This document shows, one piece after another, positions 1 to 9,536 of a stretch of 64,000 bases of DNA (positions are counted from its first letter, which is position 1; every line of letters begins with the position of its first letter). Made by a program: the position numbers and the translations under genes. The notes below the pieces were generated by a model. It was not told the DNA's origin and made no database searches. It saw only the letters and a list, made by a program, of their open reading frames with translations. Source of the stretch: Actinomycetales bacterium SN12 (GTDB lineage: Bacteria > Actinomycetota > Actinomycetes > Actinomycetales > Microbacteriaceae). The DNA is taken from the NCBI GenBank assembly GCA_002837415.1, contig PJCV01000001.1:558001-622000 (forward strand), given 5' to 3'.

Positions 1-383
1 TGCTGCTCGGCAAGCGCGCCGACAACGGCTCGTGGCAGGCGATCTCGGGCATCGTCGAGCCGGGCGAGGAGCCGGCGGATGCCGCGGCACGCGAATGCCT
101 GGAAGAGGCGGGCGTCGTCGTCTCGGTGGACCGCCTGGCACTGGTGCAGCAGATGCCCCGGGTGACCTATGACAACGGCGACCAGGTCGACTACCTCGAC
201 CTGGTCTTCCGCTGCACCTGGGTGTCGGGCGACCCGCATCCCGCCGACGGGGAGCTGACCGAGGTGGGCTTCTACGACCTGGCGGCGATGGGCGACGTCG
301 ACGATGCGCATGTCCGCAGGATCGCCCTGGCGATGGCGGAGGACGACCCGGCGACCTTCCGCGGCGGGCGCGTCAGCCGCTGA
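1..383 (+). CDS. NUDIX hydrolase, C-terminal part (5' end outside window)
   Basis: Only the last 126 residues are visible; the first complete codon is at base 3. A full Nudix box (G-x5-E-x7-RE-x2-EE-x-G-x) spans visible residues 16 to 38, with REC-LEEAGV carrying the metal-binding glutamates, so the protein should hydrolyse a nucleoside diphosphate linked to another moiety in the cytoplasm. The substrate cannot be told from this part. Its stop overlaps the tail of the convergent acetyltransferase gene by 11 bases. Confidence 0.85.
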   Translation, partial: LLGKRADNGSWQAISGIVEPGEEPADAAARECLEEAGVVVSVDRLALVQQMPRVTYDNGDQVDYLDLVFRCTWVSGDPHPADGELTEVGFYDLAAMGDVDDAHVRRIALAMAEDDPATFRGGRVSR

Positions 384-948
384 GCTCGAGTCGCATCAGC
401 ACACGGGGGAACCCGTCGAGCACGGAGCCGGTGTCGGCGGCCTTGTGGAATCCCGCATCCTCGAACAGGGCGCGGGTGCCGACGTACATCATGGTCTGGT
501 TCACCTTTTCTCCGCGGTTGTCGACCGGATACCCCTCGATCGCCGGGGCGCCGCACTCGCGCGCGTGCTCGACGGCCCCGGCTGCGAGGGCGTGCATGAT
601 GCCCTGCTTGCGATAGCCGGGCCGCACGCGAAAGCACCACAGCGACCACACGTCGCGGTCGTCCACGTGCGGGATCAGCCTGTTGCGCGCGAAGCTCGTG
701 TCGCGTCGCGGATGCACCGCCGCCCAGCCGACGGGGTCGTCATCCAGGTAGGCGATCACTCCGGGCGGCGGATCGAGGTCGCAGAGCTCGCGCACGCGGT
801 TCGCCCGAGCCTCGCCCCGCAGCGCCACGTTCTCCTTGTTCCCGATGCGGTAGCTGAGGCAGAAGCAGACATTGGATGCCGGGTTCTTCGGCCCGACCAG
901 CGTGGCGACGTCGTCGAAGCGCGTCGCAGGTCTCACCAGGATGCTCAC
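373..948 (-). CDS. GNAT family N-acetyltransferase
   Basis: This 191-residue protein carries the GNAT acetyl-CoA pyrophosphate-binding signature at about residues 106 to 118 (FRVRPGYRKQGIM), followed by the usual helix and a conserved GYPVD strand. It should transfer an acetyl group from acetyl-CoA to an unknown amine. GTG at 948 is chosen because a longer reading frame would run into rluD, and because a weak -10-like hexamer (CATACT) lies six bases upstream, as in leaderless genes elsewhere here. A paralogue lies at 56221-56805 and shares the same motif plus a matching (G/A)YPVD stretch. The substrate is unknown. Confidence 0.8.
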   Translation of the reverse strand: MSILVRPATRFDDVATLVGPKNPASNVCFCLSYRIGNKENVALRGEARANRVRELCDLDPPPGVIAYLDDDPVGWAAVHPRRDTSFARNRLIPHVDDRDVWSLWCFRVRPGYRKQGIMHALAAGAVEHARECGAPAIEGYPVDNRGEKVNQTMMYVGTRALFEDAGFHKAADTGSVLDGFPRVLMRLELSG

Positions 949-995
949 CCGCGCAGTATGACGCACGGCGCCGACATCGGCGCCGGCGACGGATC

Positions 996-1928
996 TCAGT
1001 CCGTCTCGCGTCCCGGATCCAGCACCTCGAGCGCGTGGCGGAAGTCCGCGGGGTACGGTGACTCGAACTGCACCCACTGACCGGTTCCGGGATGAGTGAA
1101 GCCGAGCTGATGCGCGTGCAGCCACTGCCTGGTGAGGCCGAGTCTCGCCGACAGCGTGGGGTCGGCGCCGTAGAGCGGATCGCCGACGCAGGGATGCCGG
1201 TGCGCGGCCATGTGCACGCGGATCTGATGCGTGCGGCCCGTCTCGAGATGGATCTCGAGCAGGGAGGCACCGGGGAACGCCTCGAGCGTCTCGTAGTGGG
1301 TGACCGACGGCTTGCCGTCGGAGACGACGGCGAACTTCCAGCTGTGATTCGGATGGCGGCCGATCGGCGCATCGATGGTGCCCGCCAGCGGATCAGGATG
1401 CCCCTGCACGACCGCGTGATAGATCTTCTCGACCGTGCGCTCCTTGAAGGCGCGCTTGAGAGCCGTGTACGCGCTCTCGGCCTTCGCCACGACCATGAGG
1501 CCGCTGGTGCCCACATCGAGGCGATGGACGACACCCTGCCGCTCGGGTGCTCCGCTGGTCGCGACACGGAAGCCCGCGGCGGCGAGGGCTCCGACGACCG
1601 TCGGCCCTTCCCAGCCGAGGGACGGATGGGCGGCCACCCCGGTCGGCTTGTCGACCACCACGATGTCGTCGTCGTCGTAGACGATGCCCAGCTCGGGCAC
1701 CCGAATGGGCTCGATCTTGGGCTCCTCCTTCGGCGACCAGCTCACGTCGAGCCACCCGCCCGCACGGAGACGATCGGACTTTCCGAGCGCGGTTCCGTCG
1801 AGCGTGACCCCGCCCGCTTCGGCGACCTCGGCCGCGAATGTGCGTGAGAAGCCCAGCATCTTCGCCAGCGCCGCATCCACACGCTGGCCGTCGAGCCCGT
1901 CGGGGACGGGAAGGCTGCGGGACTGCAC
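996..1928 (-). CDS. rluD: RluD-type ribosomal RNA pseudouridine synthase
   Basis: A 310-residue pseudouridine synthase of the RluA/RluD family. An S4-like RNA-binding segment occupies roughly residues 15 to 60, followed by the catalytic domain with the signature [10 protein letters not shown]; Asp138 is the expected nucleophile. RluD isomerises uridines in helix 69 of 23S rRNA in characterised bacteria; that specificity is inferred from family. GTG at 1928 starts two bases after the lspA stop, so the two genes are probably cotranscribed, as in many actinobacteria. It is the last gene of the long minus-strand division cluster. Confidence 0.88.
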   Translation of the reverse strand: MQSRSLPVPDGLDGQRVDAALAKMLGFSRTFAAEVAEAGGVTLDGTALGKSDRLRAGGWLDVSWSPKEEPKIEPIRVPELGIVYDDDDIVVVDKPTGVAAHPSLGWEGPTVVGALAAAGFRVATSGAPERQGVVHRLDVGTSGLMVVAKAESAYTALKRAFKERTVEKIYHAVVQGHPDPLAGTIDAPIGRHPNHSWKFAVVSDGKPSVTHYETLEAFPGASLLEIHLETGRTHQIRVHMAAHRHPCVGDPLYGADPTLSARLGLTRQWLHAHQLGFTHPGTGQWVQFESPYPADFRHALEVLDPGRETD

Positions 1929-1930
1929 GA

Positions 1931-2509
1931 TCAGGCTCCCGTGGACGCAGCGGCGCCCTCGTGCCCGTCGGCTGGGGCGTCTTCGGCGACGCTCGCGTGA
2001 TCCCGCTCGCGCGTGCCGTCGAGACGCAGCCCGAAGACGACGAGCAGGGCAACGGAGATCATGCCGGAGACGATGAAGATGTCGGCGACGTTGAAGATGG
2101 CGGGGATCATCCAGGGCATCGAGATCATGTCGACGACATGACCGACGGCGAAACCTGGTTCACGCAGCAGCCGGTCCGTGAGATTCCCGAGCACGCCGCC
2201 GAGCAGCAGACCGAGGACGGTGGCCCACAGTCGCGACTTCACGCTCGTCGCCTTCCACACGATGACGCCGGCGACGACGGCCATGGCGATCGTGAAGATC
2301 CACGTGACCTGCTCGCCGATCGAGAACGCGGCGCCGGAGTTGCGGATGTAGTACAGCTGCAGGAACTCGCCCAGCACCGGAACGGCCTCGTGCGGGGGGA
2401 GATTCTCGATGGTGAGGTGCTTCACGAACTGATCGGCGGCCAGCACGATCGCCGCGAGAGAAGCGACGATCATGCCGGCCGCCGACCGACGAAGGGGACG
2501 TCCCGCCAA
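1931..2509 (-). CDS. lspA: Lipoprotein signal peptidase (signal peptidase II)
   Basis: Aspartyl protease of the plasma membrane that removes signal peptides from prolipoproteins after diacylglyceryl transfer. The 192-residue frame has four hydrophobic segments and the two family boxes with catalytic aspartates: GNLTDR (Asp112) and FNVADIF (Asp143). The TTG start at 2509 is preferred because it supplies a basic N-terminus before the first membrane helix; an internal ATG at 2473 would give 180 residues and begin directly at the helix. It follows wag31 by seven bases and runs into rluD. The C-terminal 25 residues are a hydrophilic tail. Confidence 0.92.
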   Translation of the reverse strand: MAGRPLRRSAAGMIVASLAAIVLAADQFVKHLTIENLPPHEAVPVLGEFLQLYYIRNSGAAFSIGEQVTWIFTIAMAVVAGVIVWKATSVKSRLWATVLGLLLGGVLGNLTDRLLREPGFAVGHVVDMISMPWMIPAIFNVADIFIVSGMISVALLVVFGLRLDGTRERDHASVAEDAPADGHEGAAASTGA

Positions 2510-2516
2510 GAGTGAC

Positions 2517-3080
2517 CTACAGGCCGATGGCGGAGACGGGCGTCGAGTCCGTCGAGGACTTCTGGTCGAGGTCGCGGAGCTGACCCTCGATCATGGCGCG
2601 CAGCTTGCCGCGGTAGTCGCGCTCGAACTCGCGGAGCTCGGTGATCCGACCCTCGAGCAGGTTGCGCTCGCGCTCGAGTCGTGCCGACTCCTCGCGCTGC
2701 TTCGCCTCGGCCTCGGTGCGGATGCGCGCGACCTCGGTCTCGGCCTCTTCGATGAGCTGCTTGCGCTTGGCTTCACCCTCGGCGACGTGCTCGTCGTGCA
2801 GACGCTGCGCGAGCTCGATGATGCCTGCGGAGGTTCCGACGGGCGAGCCTTCGGCGGCAGGAGCGGGAGCCGGCGTCGGCGCGGCCACGGGAGCCGAGGC
2901 GTTCTCGCCGGACTCGAACGCCGCGAGCTTCGCCTTCAGCTCGTTGTTCTCCTCGATGGTCTTGCGCCATTCAACGACGATCTCGTCGAGGTAGTCGTCG
3001 ACCTCTTCGGGGTCGAAGCCGTCCTTGAATCGGACGTGCTGGAACTCCTTGTGGACGACGTCATCCGGGGTAAGTGCCAT
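2517..3080 (-). CDS. wag31: DivIVA/Wag31 polar growth protein
   Basis: DivIVA-domain protein of 187 residues. The N-terminal motif (residues 1 to about 35, with FKDGFDPEEVDDYLDEI) is the membrane-curvature-sensing DivIVA head, followed by a short coiled coil, an Ala/Pro-rich linker around residues 60 to 85, and a second long charged coiled coil. In actinobacteria Wag31 gathers at cell poles and directs wall growth; in mycobacteria it is a substrate of PASTA kinases, one of which is encoded at 22371. A clear ribosome-binding site (GAGGAG) precedes the ATG. The place between yggT and lspA matches the usual actinobacterial order. Confidence 0.93.
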   Translation of the reverse strand: MALTPDDVVHKEFQHVRFKDGFDPEEVDDYLDEIVVEWRKTIEENNELKAKLAAFESGENASAPVAAPTPAPAPAAEGSPVGTSAGIIELAQRLHDEHVAEGEAKRKQLIEEAETEVARIRTEAEAKQREESARLERERNLLEGRITELREFERDYRGKLRAMIEGQLRDLDQKSSTDSTPVSAIGL

Positions 3081-3223
3081 GGGTGGCTCCTCTTTCGATG
3101 AGTTCGGTTGCCAGTCGCTGAGAGCCGGCGATGTGGTTCAGTCGACGCGTACCCGGGGCGCGCGTCTGGGAGCCAAGCATAGCCCCCCAGCCTGAGCGGC
3201 GCGATGCGCGCGCGCTCGGGTGC

Positions 3224-3523
3224 TCAGGTCAGCGCGCGGATCAGCGCCATGACGATGAACACGCTGAGCATGGTCAGCATGAAGCCGAAATCGAGCGCGA
3301 TCGAGCCGATGCGCAGCGGCGGGACCAGCCTGCGGAAGAAGCGGATCGGCGGATCGGTCACGGTGAAGACGATCTCCGCGGCGACCAGGCCGGCGCCTTT
3401 CGGACGCCAGGACCGGTTGAACAGCGGGATGTACTCGAGCACCAGTCTCGCGATCAGCACGAGCACGTACAGCGTCAGCACCAGCTCGGCGATGCCGCCG
3501 ACGATGCTGAGGATCGCTCCCAC
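3224..3523 (-). CDS. YggT family membrane protein
   Basis: A 99-residue protein with two hydrophobic segments (about residues 5 to 30 and 72 to 97) separated by a conserved stretch with TDPPIRFFRRLVPP, typical of YggT. The family is membrane-bound, of unclear function, and in actinobacteria regularly sits between sepF and wag31, as here. It starts three bases after the sepF stop, so cotranslation is likely. Confidence 0.85.
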   Translation of the reverse strand: MGAILSIVGGIAELVLTLYVLVLIARLVLEYIPLFNRSWRPKGAGLVAAEIVFTVTDPPIRFFRRLVPPLRIGSIALDFGFMLTMLSVFIVMALIRALT

Positions 3524-3526
3524 GGA

Positions 3527-4000
3527 TCAGGAGTCGAACGAGGCGGACTCCGCCTGCGCGAGGCCACCCTGTCCTGACACGGCGATGTTCTCGGGCGAGA
3601 GCAGGAAGACCTTGCTCGTGACTCGCTCGATGCGTCCGTACAGGCCGAGCGAGAGCCCGCTGGCGAAGTCGATGAGACGGCGCGCGTCGGCGTCGCTCAT
3701 CTGCGACAGGTTGATGATCACCGGCACACCCTCGCGGAAGTTCTCCGCGATGATCTGCGCGTCGCGGTACTGCTTGGGGTGGACGGTGAGGATCTCGTTG
3801 ACCGTGCCTGCGGCCGGCTGACGCACAGCCGTGGGGCGACGCAGCGGCGTGACAGGCGCGGGTGCGGTCTCGTCGCGCTCGGCCACCTCGTGCTTCTCAC
3901 GTGAGGCGCGGGCCGGCGTCTGCACGGCTTCCTCCTCGTAGACCTCTTCCTCGTCGGCGAGGCCGAGATACACCATGGTCTTCTTCAGCGGGTTACCCAT
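3527..4000 (-). CDS. sepF: Cell division protein SepF
   Basis: Protein of 157 residues that anchors FtsZ to the membrane in bacteria lacking FtsA. The N-terminal [14 protein letters not shown] is the amphipathic membrane-binding helix, an acidic linker follows, and residues about 75 to 150 form the SepF core ([19 protein letters not shown]). The ATG at 4000 is chosen because it puts the membrane helix at the very N-terminus; the upstream in-frame extension to 4108 has no such character. No ftsA is present in this cluster, consistent with SepF as the FtsZ anchor. Confidence 0.93.
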   Translation of the reverse strand: MGNPLKKTMVYLGLADEEEVYEEEAVQTPARASREKHEVAERDETAPAPVTPLRRPTAVRQPAAGTVNEILTVHPKQYRDAQIIAENFREGVPVIINLSQMSDADARRLIDFASGLSLGLYGRIERVTSKVFLLSPENIAVSGQGGLAQAESASFDS

Positions 4001-4043
4001 CGTGTCCTCCGGTTCGAACGTTCGGGCTGGTCTGGTTGAAAGG

Positions 4044-4721
4044 CTAACCCCGGTCGGGGCGCGGTCCTGTGATTGCGGAACCGATCCGCAGGTGTGTCGC
4101 ACCGGCATCGATCGCCGCCTCGAAATCTCCGGTCATCCCGGCTGAGATCCAGGCGGCTTCGGGCGCGAGCGCGCGGATGCGATCGGCGACGTCGCGCAGT
4201 CGGGCGAAGGCGCGAGACGGCTCCTCGTCGAGAGGAGCGACCGCCATGACTCCGCGCAGTCGCAGCGAAGGCAGCGCCAGCACGTGCTCCGCCAGGCCTT
4301 CGGCGTCGCTCAGCGCGCTGCCGCCTCGAGCGGCGTCCTCGGTGAGGTTGACCTGCACGAGCACATCCAGCGGGTGACCGTCGGCATCGGCTCGATGCAG
4401 CGCGTCGGCGAGCTTCGCCCGGTCGACGGAGTGCACCACGTCCGCATCACGGCGGATCGAGGCGGCTTTGTTCGTCTGCGCCTGGCCGATGAAGTGCCAG
4501 CGCACGTCCAGTCCCTCGAGGGCGGCGCGTTTCGCTGTCATCTCCTGCTGGCGGTTCTCGCCGACGTCGGTCACGCCGAGCTCGTGCAGCTCGCGCACCA
4601 GGGAGGCGGGGTGGAACTTCGTCACCACGATCCGGGTGATCTCACCCGGATCCCGGCCTGCCCGGCGCGCGGCGTCGGCGATGCGCTCGTCTATCGCCGA
4701 CAGCCGCGCGCTGAGCGTCAC
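4044..4721 (-). CDS. yggS: YggS/PLPBP-family pyridoxal phosphate homeostasis protein
   Basis: A 225-residue single-domain TIM-barrel protein that binds pyridoxal 5'-phosphate; family members buffer PLP and affect amino-acid pools without known catalysis. The PLP lysine lies in VVTKFHPAS near residue 35, and GENRQQEM and [11 protein letters not shown] are family signatures. The GTG start overlaps the ftsZ stop as GTGA. The pgeF-like gene that often lies between ftsZ and yggS in actinobacteria is absent here. Confidence 0.9.
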   Translation of the reverse strand: MTLSARLSAIDERIADAARRAGRDPGEITRIVVTKFHPASLVRELHELGVTDVGENRQQEMTAKRAALEGLDVRWHFIGQAQTNKAASIRRDADVVHSVDRAKLADALHRADADGHPLDVLVQVNLTEDAARGGSALSDAEGLAEHVLALPSLRLRGVMAVAPLDEEPSRAFARLRDVADRIRALAPEAAWISAGMTGDFEAAIDAGATHLRIGSAITGPRPDRG

Positions 4722-5860
4722 TTGAGGAACTCGGGGATGTCGATGTCGTCGTCCGAGAACGCCGGCTCGATGCTGGATGCCACCGGGGCGGGCGCCACAG
4801 CCGGCTTGACCGGCTCTGGACGCTCCTCGGCGACCTTCTCGTCCAGGCGCACCTCGGGCAGCGGGTTCGCCGCAGGGCGCTCGACGACCATCGGCTCCAG
4901 CCGCGGAGCGGGCTCGCCGCCGTCGAAGCCGGCCGCGATCACCGTCACGCGCACCTCGTCGCCGAGAGTGTCGTCGATGACCGTTCCGAAGATGATGTTC
5001 GCCTCCGGGTGCGCGGCCTCCTTGACGAGGTCGGCGGCATCGTGGATCTCGAAGATGCCGAGGTTCGATCCACCCTGGATCGACAGCAGCACGCCATGGG
5101 CGCCCTCGATGGATGCCTCGAGCAGCGGCGACTCGACCGCCAGCTCGGCGGCCTTGATGGCACGGTCGGCGCCGCGCGCGGATCCGATGCCCATGAGCGC
5201 GGAGCCCGCGCCCTGCATCACCGACTTCACGTCGGCGAAGTCCAGGTTGATGAGTCCGGGGGTCGTGATGAGGTCGGTGATGCCCTGCACACCGGCGAGC
5301 AGAACCTGATCTGCGGTGGCGAAGGCCTCGATCATCGAGATGCCGCGATCGCTGATCTCGAGAAGTCGGTCGTTCGGCACCACGATGAGGGTGTCGACCT
5401 CTTCCTTCAGCTTGGCGACGCCGGCCTCGGCCTGGCTCTGACGGCGACGGCCCTCAAACGAGAACGGCTTGGTCACGACGCCGATGGTGAGCGCGCCGAT
5501 GGACTTCGCGATCCGTGCGACGACGGGCGCGCCGCCCGTGCCGGTGCCGCCGCCCTCTCCGGCGGTGACGAACACCATGTCAGCACCCGTGAGGGCCTGC
5601 TCGATCTCCTCGGCGTGGTCTTCAGCCGCGCGGCGACCCACCTCGGGGTCCGCTCCTGCGCCGAGGCCGCGAGTGAGCTCACGTCCCACGTCGAGCTTGA
5701 CGTCGGCGTCGCTCATCAGCAGCGCCTGGGCGTCGGTGTTGACGGCGATGAACTCGACTCCGCGGAGTCCGAGCTCGATCATGCGGTTGACGGCGTTGAC
5801 GCCGCCACCGCCGACGCCGACGACCTTGATCACGGCGAGGTAGTTCTGGTTCTGGCTCAT
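4718..5860 (-). CDS. ftsZ: Cell division GTPase FtsZ
   Basis: Tubulin-like GTPase of 380 residues that forms the Z ring. The GTP-binding signature GGGTGTG spans residues 103 to 109, the N-terminal NTDAQAL and the T7 loop NLDFADV are present, and a variable linker leads to the conserved C-terminal peptide [11 protein letters not shown] that binds SepF. A ribosome-binding site (CGGAGG) precedes the ATG. The 153-base gap to ftsQ holds an AT-rich inverted repeat, so ftsZ probably has its own promoter besides read-through from upstream. Confidence 0.97.
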   Translation of the reverse strand: MSQNQNYLAVIKVVGVGGGGVNAVNRMIELGLRGVEFIAVNTDAQALLMSDADVKLDVGRELTRGLGAGADPEVGRRAAEDHAEEIEQALTGADMVFVTAGEGGGTGTGGAPVVARIAKSIGALTIGVVTKPFSFEGRRRQSQAEAGVAKLKEEVDTLIVVPNDRLLEISDRGISMIEAFATADQVLLAGVQGITDLITTPGLINLDFADVKSVMQGAGSALMGIGSARGADRAIKAAELAVESPLLEASIEGAHGVLLSIQGGSNLGIFEIHDAADLVKEAAHPEANIIFGTVIDDTLGDEVRVTVIAAGFDGGEPAPRLEPMVVERPAANPLPEVRLDEKVAEERPEPVKPAVAPAPVASSIEPAFSDDDIDIPEFLK

Positions 5861-5899
5861 GGCCGGCCTCCGTTATTCGAGCCTGACGAGGGATAAACC

Positions 5900-5922
5900 T
5901 TAAACCTCAACGAGAGGGTTAA
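5900..5922 (-). promoter_or_regulatory. Candidate operator upstream of ftsZ
   Basis: An AT-rich inverted repeat, TTAAACCTC-AACGA-GAGGGTTAA on the plus strand, with 9-bp arms and one mismatch, lies 40 bases before the ftsZ start. It stands out from the GC-rich surroundings. An FtsR-like MerR regulator is encoded at 32785-33474; that it binds here is inference only. Confidence 0.45.
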
Positions 5923-6013
5923 ACTGTTTCCCGGTATTGCGTTCTCGTCAACGACGGTATGCGCAACATCGACGTGCGCGTGCACCGACACGGCGTGTCG
6001 CCGCGATCTGCTC

Positions 6014-7048
6014 TCAGCCGACGACGGGAACCGTCGGAGACGACACGTCGAAGGTGCTGGACTGAGGCGCGGCGGCGATCAGGCGCACCAGCACCGCGGC
6101 TTTGCGCGCCGAGTCCTTCTCGCTTCCCCACACCACGGTCTTGCCGTCGGCGAGGGTGAGCGTCACGTCGTCGCCGGATGTCGCGCGCACCTGCGTCACG
6201 GTGGCGCGCAGGTCGGCGGGAAGCGACCTCATGACCAGGCCCGCACTGTGGAAGGCAGCGGAGGCGAGACCGCCGGTGATGTCGAGTTCCGGCGCTCCCT
6301 CCGGCCGCTCCGCGCTCGACGAGAGCACCACGCCCGCCGCGTCGACCACCGAGTAGGTGTCGCCGTCGCGGATCGCGCCCACCGGCGTGCGCTCCACGAC
6401 GCGCACCAGCAGCTCGCGCGGTGGCCGGACCTCGAGAGCGTAGGACTCGATGATCGGGAACTCCGCCAGCGCGGACTTGACGCGGGCGGCGTCGACGAGG
6501 GCGAGCGGAGCTCCGATCTGGTCCGAAAGCGACTCCTGCACGGCGGCGGGGTCGATGCTCGTCGCGCCGGCGACCGTGATCTTCTCCACGGCGAACAGCG
6601 GACTGTACGCGGCGATCACGCTGCCGAGAACGAGCGCGACGAGGGCGCCGGTCGATCCCCAGACGACAAGGCGTCGCCGGCGGGAGCGGTGGGTGAAGCG
6701 GCGGATCTCCGCACGCAGCGCCTTCCGGCGGGCGCGCGCGGCGCGCCACACCTCGCTGCTGCGCACCGCGGTGCGCGCCGCGTCCCGGTCCTCCTCCGGG
6801 ATCACCGCGGTGACGGAGTATCCGTCCACCCCTGGGCCCGCAGCGGCAGTGGAACCTGCAGCATCCGGACTCTCGGCATCCTCGGCATCGGCCTCCGGTG
6901 CTCCAGCGCCACGCCCGGCGATATCCCGGTCTCCCGTCGCGCCGAAGCGCAGCAGCGGGCGACGACGGGGCTCGGGCGACGTGTCGTCCGAGCCGTCGTC
7001 CGGAGTCGGCTCCTCGGGCGATGCGGGAAGCGGTGCCGGGCGCCGCAT
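6014..7048 (-). CDS. ftsQ: Cell division protein FtsQ/DivIB
   Basis: Bitopic divisome protein of 344 residues. About 120 cytoplasmic residues, rich in Pro, Asp and Arg, precede one membrane helix (127 to 147); the POTRA domain follows at about 153 to 222 (VEKITVAGATSIDPAAVQ) and then the FtsQ beta domain. FtsQ links FtsL and other septal proteins outside the membrane. The cytoplasmic tail is long compared with enterobacterial FtsQ, as is common in actinobacteria. The ATG is one base from the murC stop. Confidence 0.9.
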   Translation of the reverse strand: MRRPAPLPASPEEPTPDDGSDDTSPEPRRRPLLRFGATGDRDIAGRGAGAPEADAEDAESPDAAGSTAAAGPGVDGYSVTAVIPEEDRDAARTAVRSSEVWRAARARRKALRAEIRRFTHRSRRRRLVVWGSTGALVALVLGSVIAAYSPLFAVEKITVAGATSIDPAAVQESLSDQIGAPLALVDAARVKSALAEFPIIESYALEVRPPRELLVRVVERTPVGAIRDGDTYSVVDAAGVVLSSSAERPEGAPELDITGGLASAAFHSAGLVMRSLPADLRATVTQVRATSGDDVTLTLADGKTVVWGSEKDSARKAAVLVRLIAAAPQSSTFDVSSPTVPVVG

Positions 7049-7049
7049 C

Positions 7050-8450
7050 TCAGTCCTCGACGGGGCGGCGCAGCGAGTCGAGCACCTGCGGGATGATCTG
7101 GTAGACGTTTCCGCAGCCCAGCGTCACGACGCAGTCGCCCTCGCGGGCGATGCGGGCCGTGTAGTCAGCCGCCTCCTGCCAGTCCGGCACGTAGTGCACG
7201 TTCGCCTGATCCGCGAATGCGCCGCTGACCAGCTCTCCGGTGACCCCTGGCACGGGATCCTCCCGCGCGCCGTAGACGTCCAGCATCACGGTGTGATCGG
7301 CGAGCTCCTCCAGCACCGCGGCGAACTCCCGGAACATGTGCTGCGTGCGCGAGTAGGTGTGCGGCTGCTGGATCGCGATCAGGCGCCCGGATCCGGCGAC
7401 CCCGCGCATCGCCTCGAGCGCCGCGCGCACCTCGGTCGGATGGTGCGAGTAGTCGTCGTACACATGCACTCCGCGGGCCTCGCCGTGCAGCTCGAGCCGG
7501 CGCACGGTTCCCGCGAAGCCCTCCACCGCACGCACGGCCGCGGTCAGACCGTAGCCGAGCGTGAGGAGCACGGCGACAATGCCGCCCGCGTTGATCGCGT
7601 TGTGCGCACCGGGGACGGCCAGCTGCATCCGCGCCGATTCTCCGCCGTAGATCAGGGTCGCCGACGCTCCCCCGGTCGTGACGATGTCGTCGATGCGCAG
7701 GTCGGCGTCGGCCGCGCGCCCGAACGTGATGACCGTGCGGTGGCTGAGACCGGCCCGCACCCGCTGCGCTCCCGGATCGTCGCTCGAGATCACCACGGCC
7801 TCGCTGGCCGCATCGCCGAAGCGGACGAAGGCGTCGTAGAACGCCTGCTCCGACCCGAAGAAGTCCAGGTGATCGGGATCGACGTTCGTGATCAGCGCGA
7901 TCGACGTGTCATACAGCAGGAAGGTGCCGTCGGACTCGTCGGCCTCGATCACGAACAGCGCGTCGGCTCCGGTTCCGCTCGACACGCCGAGCTGCTCGAT
8001 CACGCCGCCGTTGACGAAGCTGGGATCGGCCCCCAGCGCCTGGAGGGCCGTCACGAGCATGCCGGTCGAACTGGTCTTGCCGTGTGCTCCCGCGACGGAG
8101 ACGAGGCGGCGGCCGCCGATCAGCCAGTGCAGCGCCTGCGAGCGGTGGATCACGTGCAGGCCCCGGTGCTTGGCGGTGACGAACTCGGGGTTCTCGGGCC
8201 AGATCGCCCCGGTGTGGATCACCGTGTCGGCATCGCCGAGATGAGCGGCGTCGTGCCCGACGTGCACGGTCGCGCCGGCGGCCGCGAGTGCGCGCAGGCT
8301 GTCGCTGTCAGCACGGTCGCTGCCGGAGACGCGGATGCCCGCATCGAGGAACATCTTCGCGAGGCCGCTCATACCGGATCCGCCGATGCCGATGAAGTGC
8401 GCGGAGGTGATGGTCTCGGGGATCGGAAGGGAGAGGTCGGGTCTGATCAT
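7050..8450 (-). CDS. murC: UDP-N-acetylmuramate--L-alanine ligase
   Basis: Cytoplasmic Mur ligase of 466 residues that adds L-Ala to UDP-MurNAc with ATP. The N-terminal UDP-binding motif [12 protein letters not shown] is at residues 21 to 32, the ATP loop GAHGKTSS at 121 to 128 (a variant of the usual GTHGKTTT), and [11 protein letters not shown] is the conserved Mur-ligase acidic motif. A hexamer TAGACT lies nine bases before the ATG, overlapping the murG stop, and could be an internal promoter. Confidence 0.95.
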   Translation of the reverse strand: MIRPDLSLPIPETITSAHFIGIGGSGMSGLAKMFLDAGIRVSGSDRADSDSLRALAAAGATVHVGHDAAHLGDADTVIHTGAIWPENPEFVTAKHRGLHVIHRSQALHWLIGGRRLVSVAGAHGKTSSTGMLVTALQALGADPSFVNGGVIEQLGVSSGTGADALFVIEADESDGTFLLYDTSIALITNVDPDHLDFFGSEQAFYDAFVRFGDAASEAVVISSDDPGAQRVRAGLSHRTVITFGRAADADLRIDDIVTTGGASATLIYGGESARMQLAVPGAHNAINAGGIVAVLLTLGYGLTAAVRAVEGFAGTVRRLELHGEARGVHVYDDYSHHPTEVRAALEAMRGVAGSGRLIAIQQPHTYSRTQHMFREFAAVLEELADHTVMLDVYGAREDPVPGVTGELVSGAFADQANVHYVPDWQEAADYTARIAREGDCVVTLGCGNVYQIIPQVLDSLRRPVED

Positions 8451-8462
8451 GTCGCTTCCAGT

Positions 8463-9536
8463 CTACTTTTCGGCGAGTGCGCGATCGATCAGCGCGATGA
8501 GATCCTCGGTGCCCGTGCGGGAGCCGATGCGCTCGGCTGCCGCCGCCATCGCATCGATGCGCGGACGGTCGCCGAGCAGCGGGATGATCTTCTCGCGCAC
8601 GACGTCGCCGTCGAAGCTCGCATCGTCGAGAAGCACCGCTCCTCCCGCCTCGACGGCGGATGCCGCGTTCAGACGCTGTTCGCCGTTGCCGACGGAGTAC
8701 GGCACGTACACGGCCGGGATGCCCAGCGCGCTGACCTCGCTGACGGTGGCCGAGCCCGAGCGCGAGACGATCAGGTCGGCCAGCGCGAAGGCGAGATCCA
8801 TGCGGTCGATGTAGCGGCGCATGGCGTAGCCCGGCACGTTCGGGTCGGCGAGGTCGCTGCGCTCTCCGGTGGCGTGCAGCAGCTGCCAGCCCGCCGCGAG
8901 CACATCCGCCCATGAGCCCGCGATCGCCTCGTTGAGTCGCAGCGCCCCCAGCGATCCGCCGAAGACCAGCAGGACGGGGCGGTCGGCGTCGAGGCCGAAG
9001 TGCGCCGCCGCCTCGGCGCGCGTCGCCTCGCGATCCAGATCCACGATCTCGCGGCGCAGGGGCATCCCGACGACCTCGCCGCGCTTGAGCGGCGTGCCCG
9101 CGAAGGCGACGCCGACGGCGGCCGCGGTGCGGGCGCCGAGCACATTCGCCAGGCCCGGTCTGGCGTTCGCCTCGTGCACCACGAAGGGGACGCGCTCACG
9201 CCGGGCCGCGACGTAGGCGGGGGCGGAGGCGTAGCCCCCGAAGCCGACGACCACCTCGATGCCGTGGCGGCGGATGTGCTGGCGCACCTGCGACACCGCG
9301 CGCTGGAAACGGGCCGGGAAGACCACCGCCGCACCGTCAGGGCGGCGCGGGAAAGGAACCTTGTCGACGATCAGCAGCTCGTAGCCGCGTTCGGGGACGA
9401 GACGCGCCTCCAGTCCCTCCTTCGTGCCGAGCACCAGCACGTCGCCGTCCCCCCGCTCGCGGAGCAGGTCGGCGACCGCGAGCAGCGGATTGACGTGGCC
9501 GGCGGTGCCGCCGCCGGCGAGGAGGTAGGAATTCAC
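8463..9536 (-). CDS. murG: UDP-GlcNAc:lipid I N-acetylglucosaminyltransferase
   Basis: GT28 glycosyltransferase of 357 residues that converts lipid I to lipid II at the inner membrane face. The N-terminal glycine-rich AGGGTAGHVNP loop (about 7 to 17), the VVGFGGYAS motif and the C-terminal donor site (SRSGSATVSE, then GNGEQRLNA) are intact. The GTG start overlaps the ftsW stop as GTGA. Confidence 0.95.
   Translation of the reverse strand: MNSYLLAGGGTAGHVNPLLAVADLLRERGDGDVLVLGTKEGLEARLVPERGYELLIVDKVPFPRRPDGAAVVFPARFQRAVSQVRQHIRRHGIEVVVGFGGYASAPAYVAARRERVPFVVHEANARPGLANVLGARTAAAVGVAFAGTPLKRGEVVGMPLRREIVDLDREATRAEAAAHFGLDADRPVLLVFGGSLGALRLNEAIAGSWADVLAAGWQLLHATGERSDLADPNVPGYAMRRYIDRMDLAFALADLIVSRSGSATVSEVSALGIPAVYVPYSVGNGEQRLNAASAVEAGGAVLLDDASFDGDVVREKIIPLLGDRPRIDAMAAAAERIGSRTGTEDLIALIDRALAEK

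Noticed and set aside
6450..8915. Long plus-strand open frame across ftsQ, murC and murG
   Set aside because: It crosses three well-supported genes on the other strand and has an Arg/His/Asp-rich composition typical of shadow frames.
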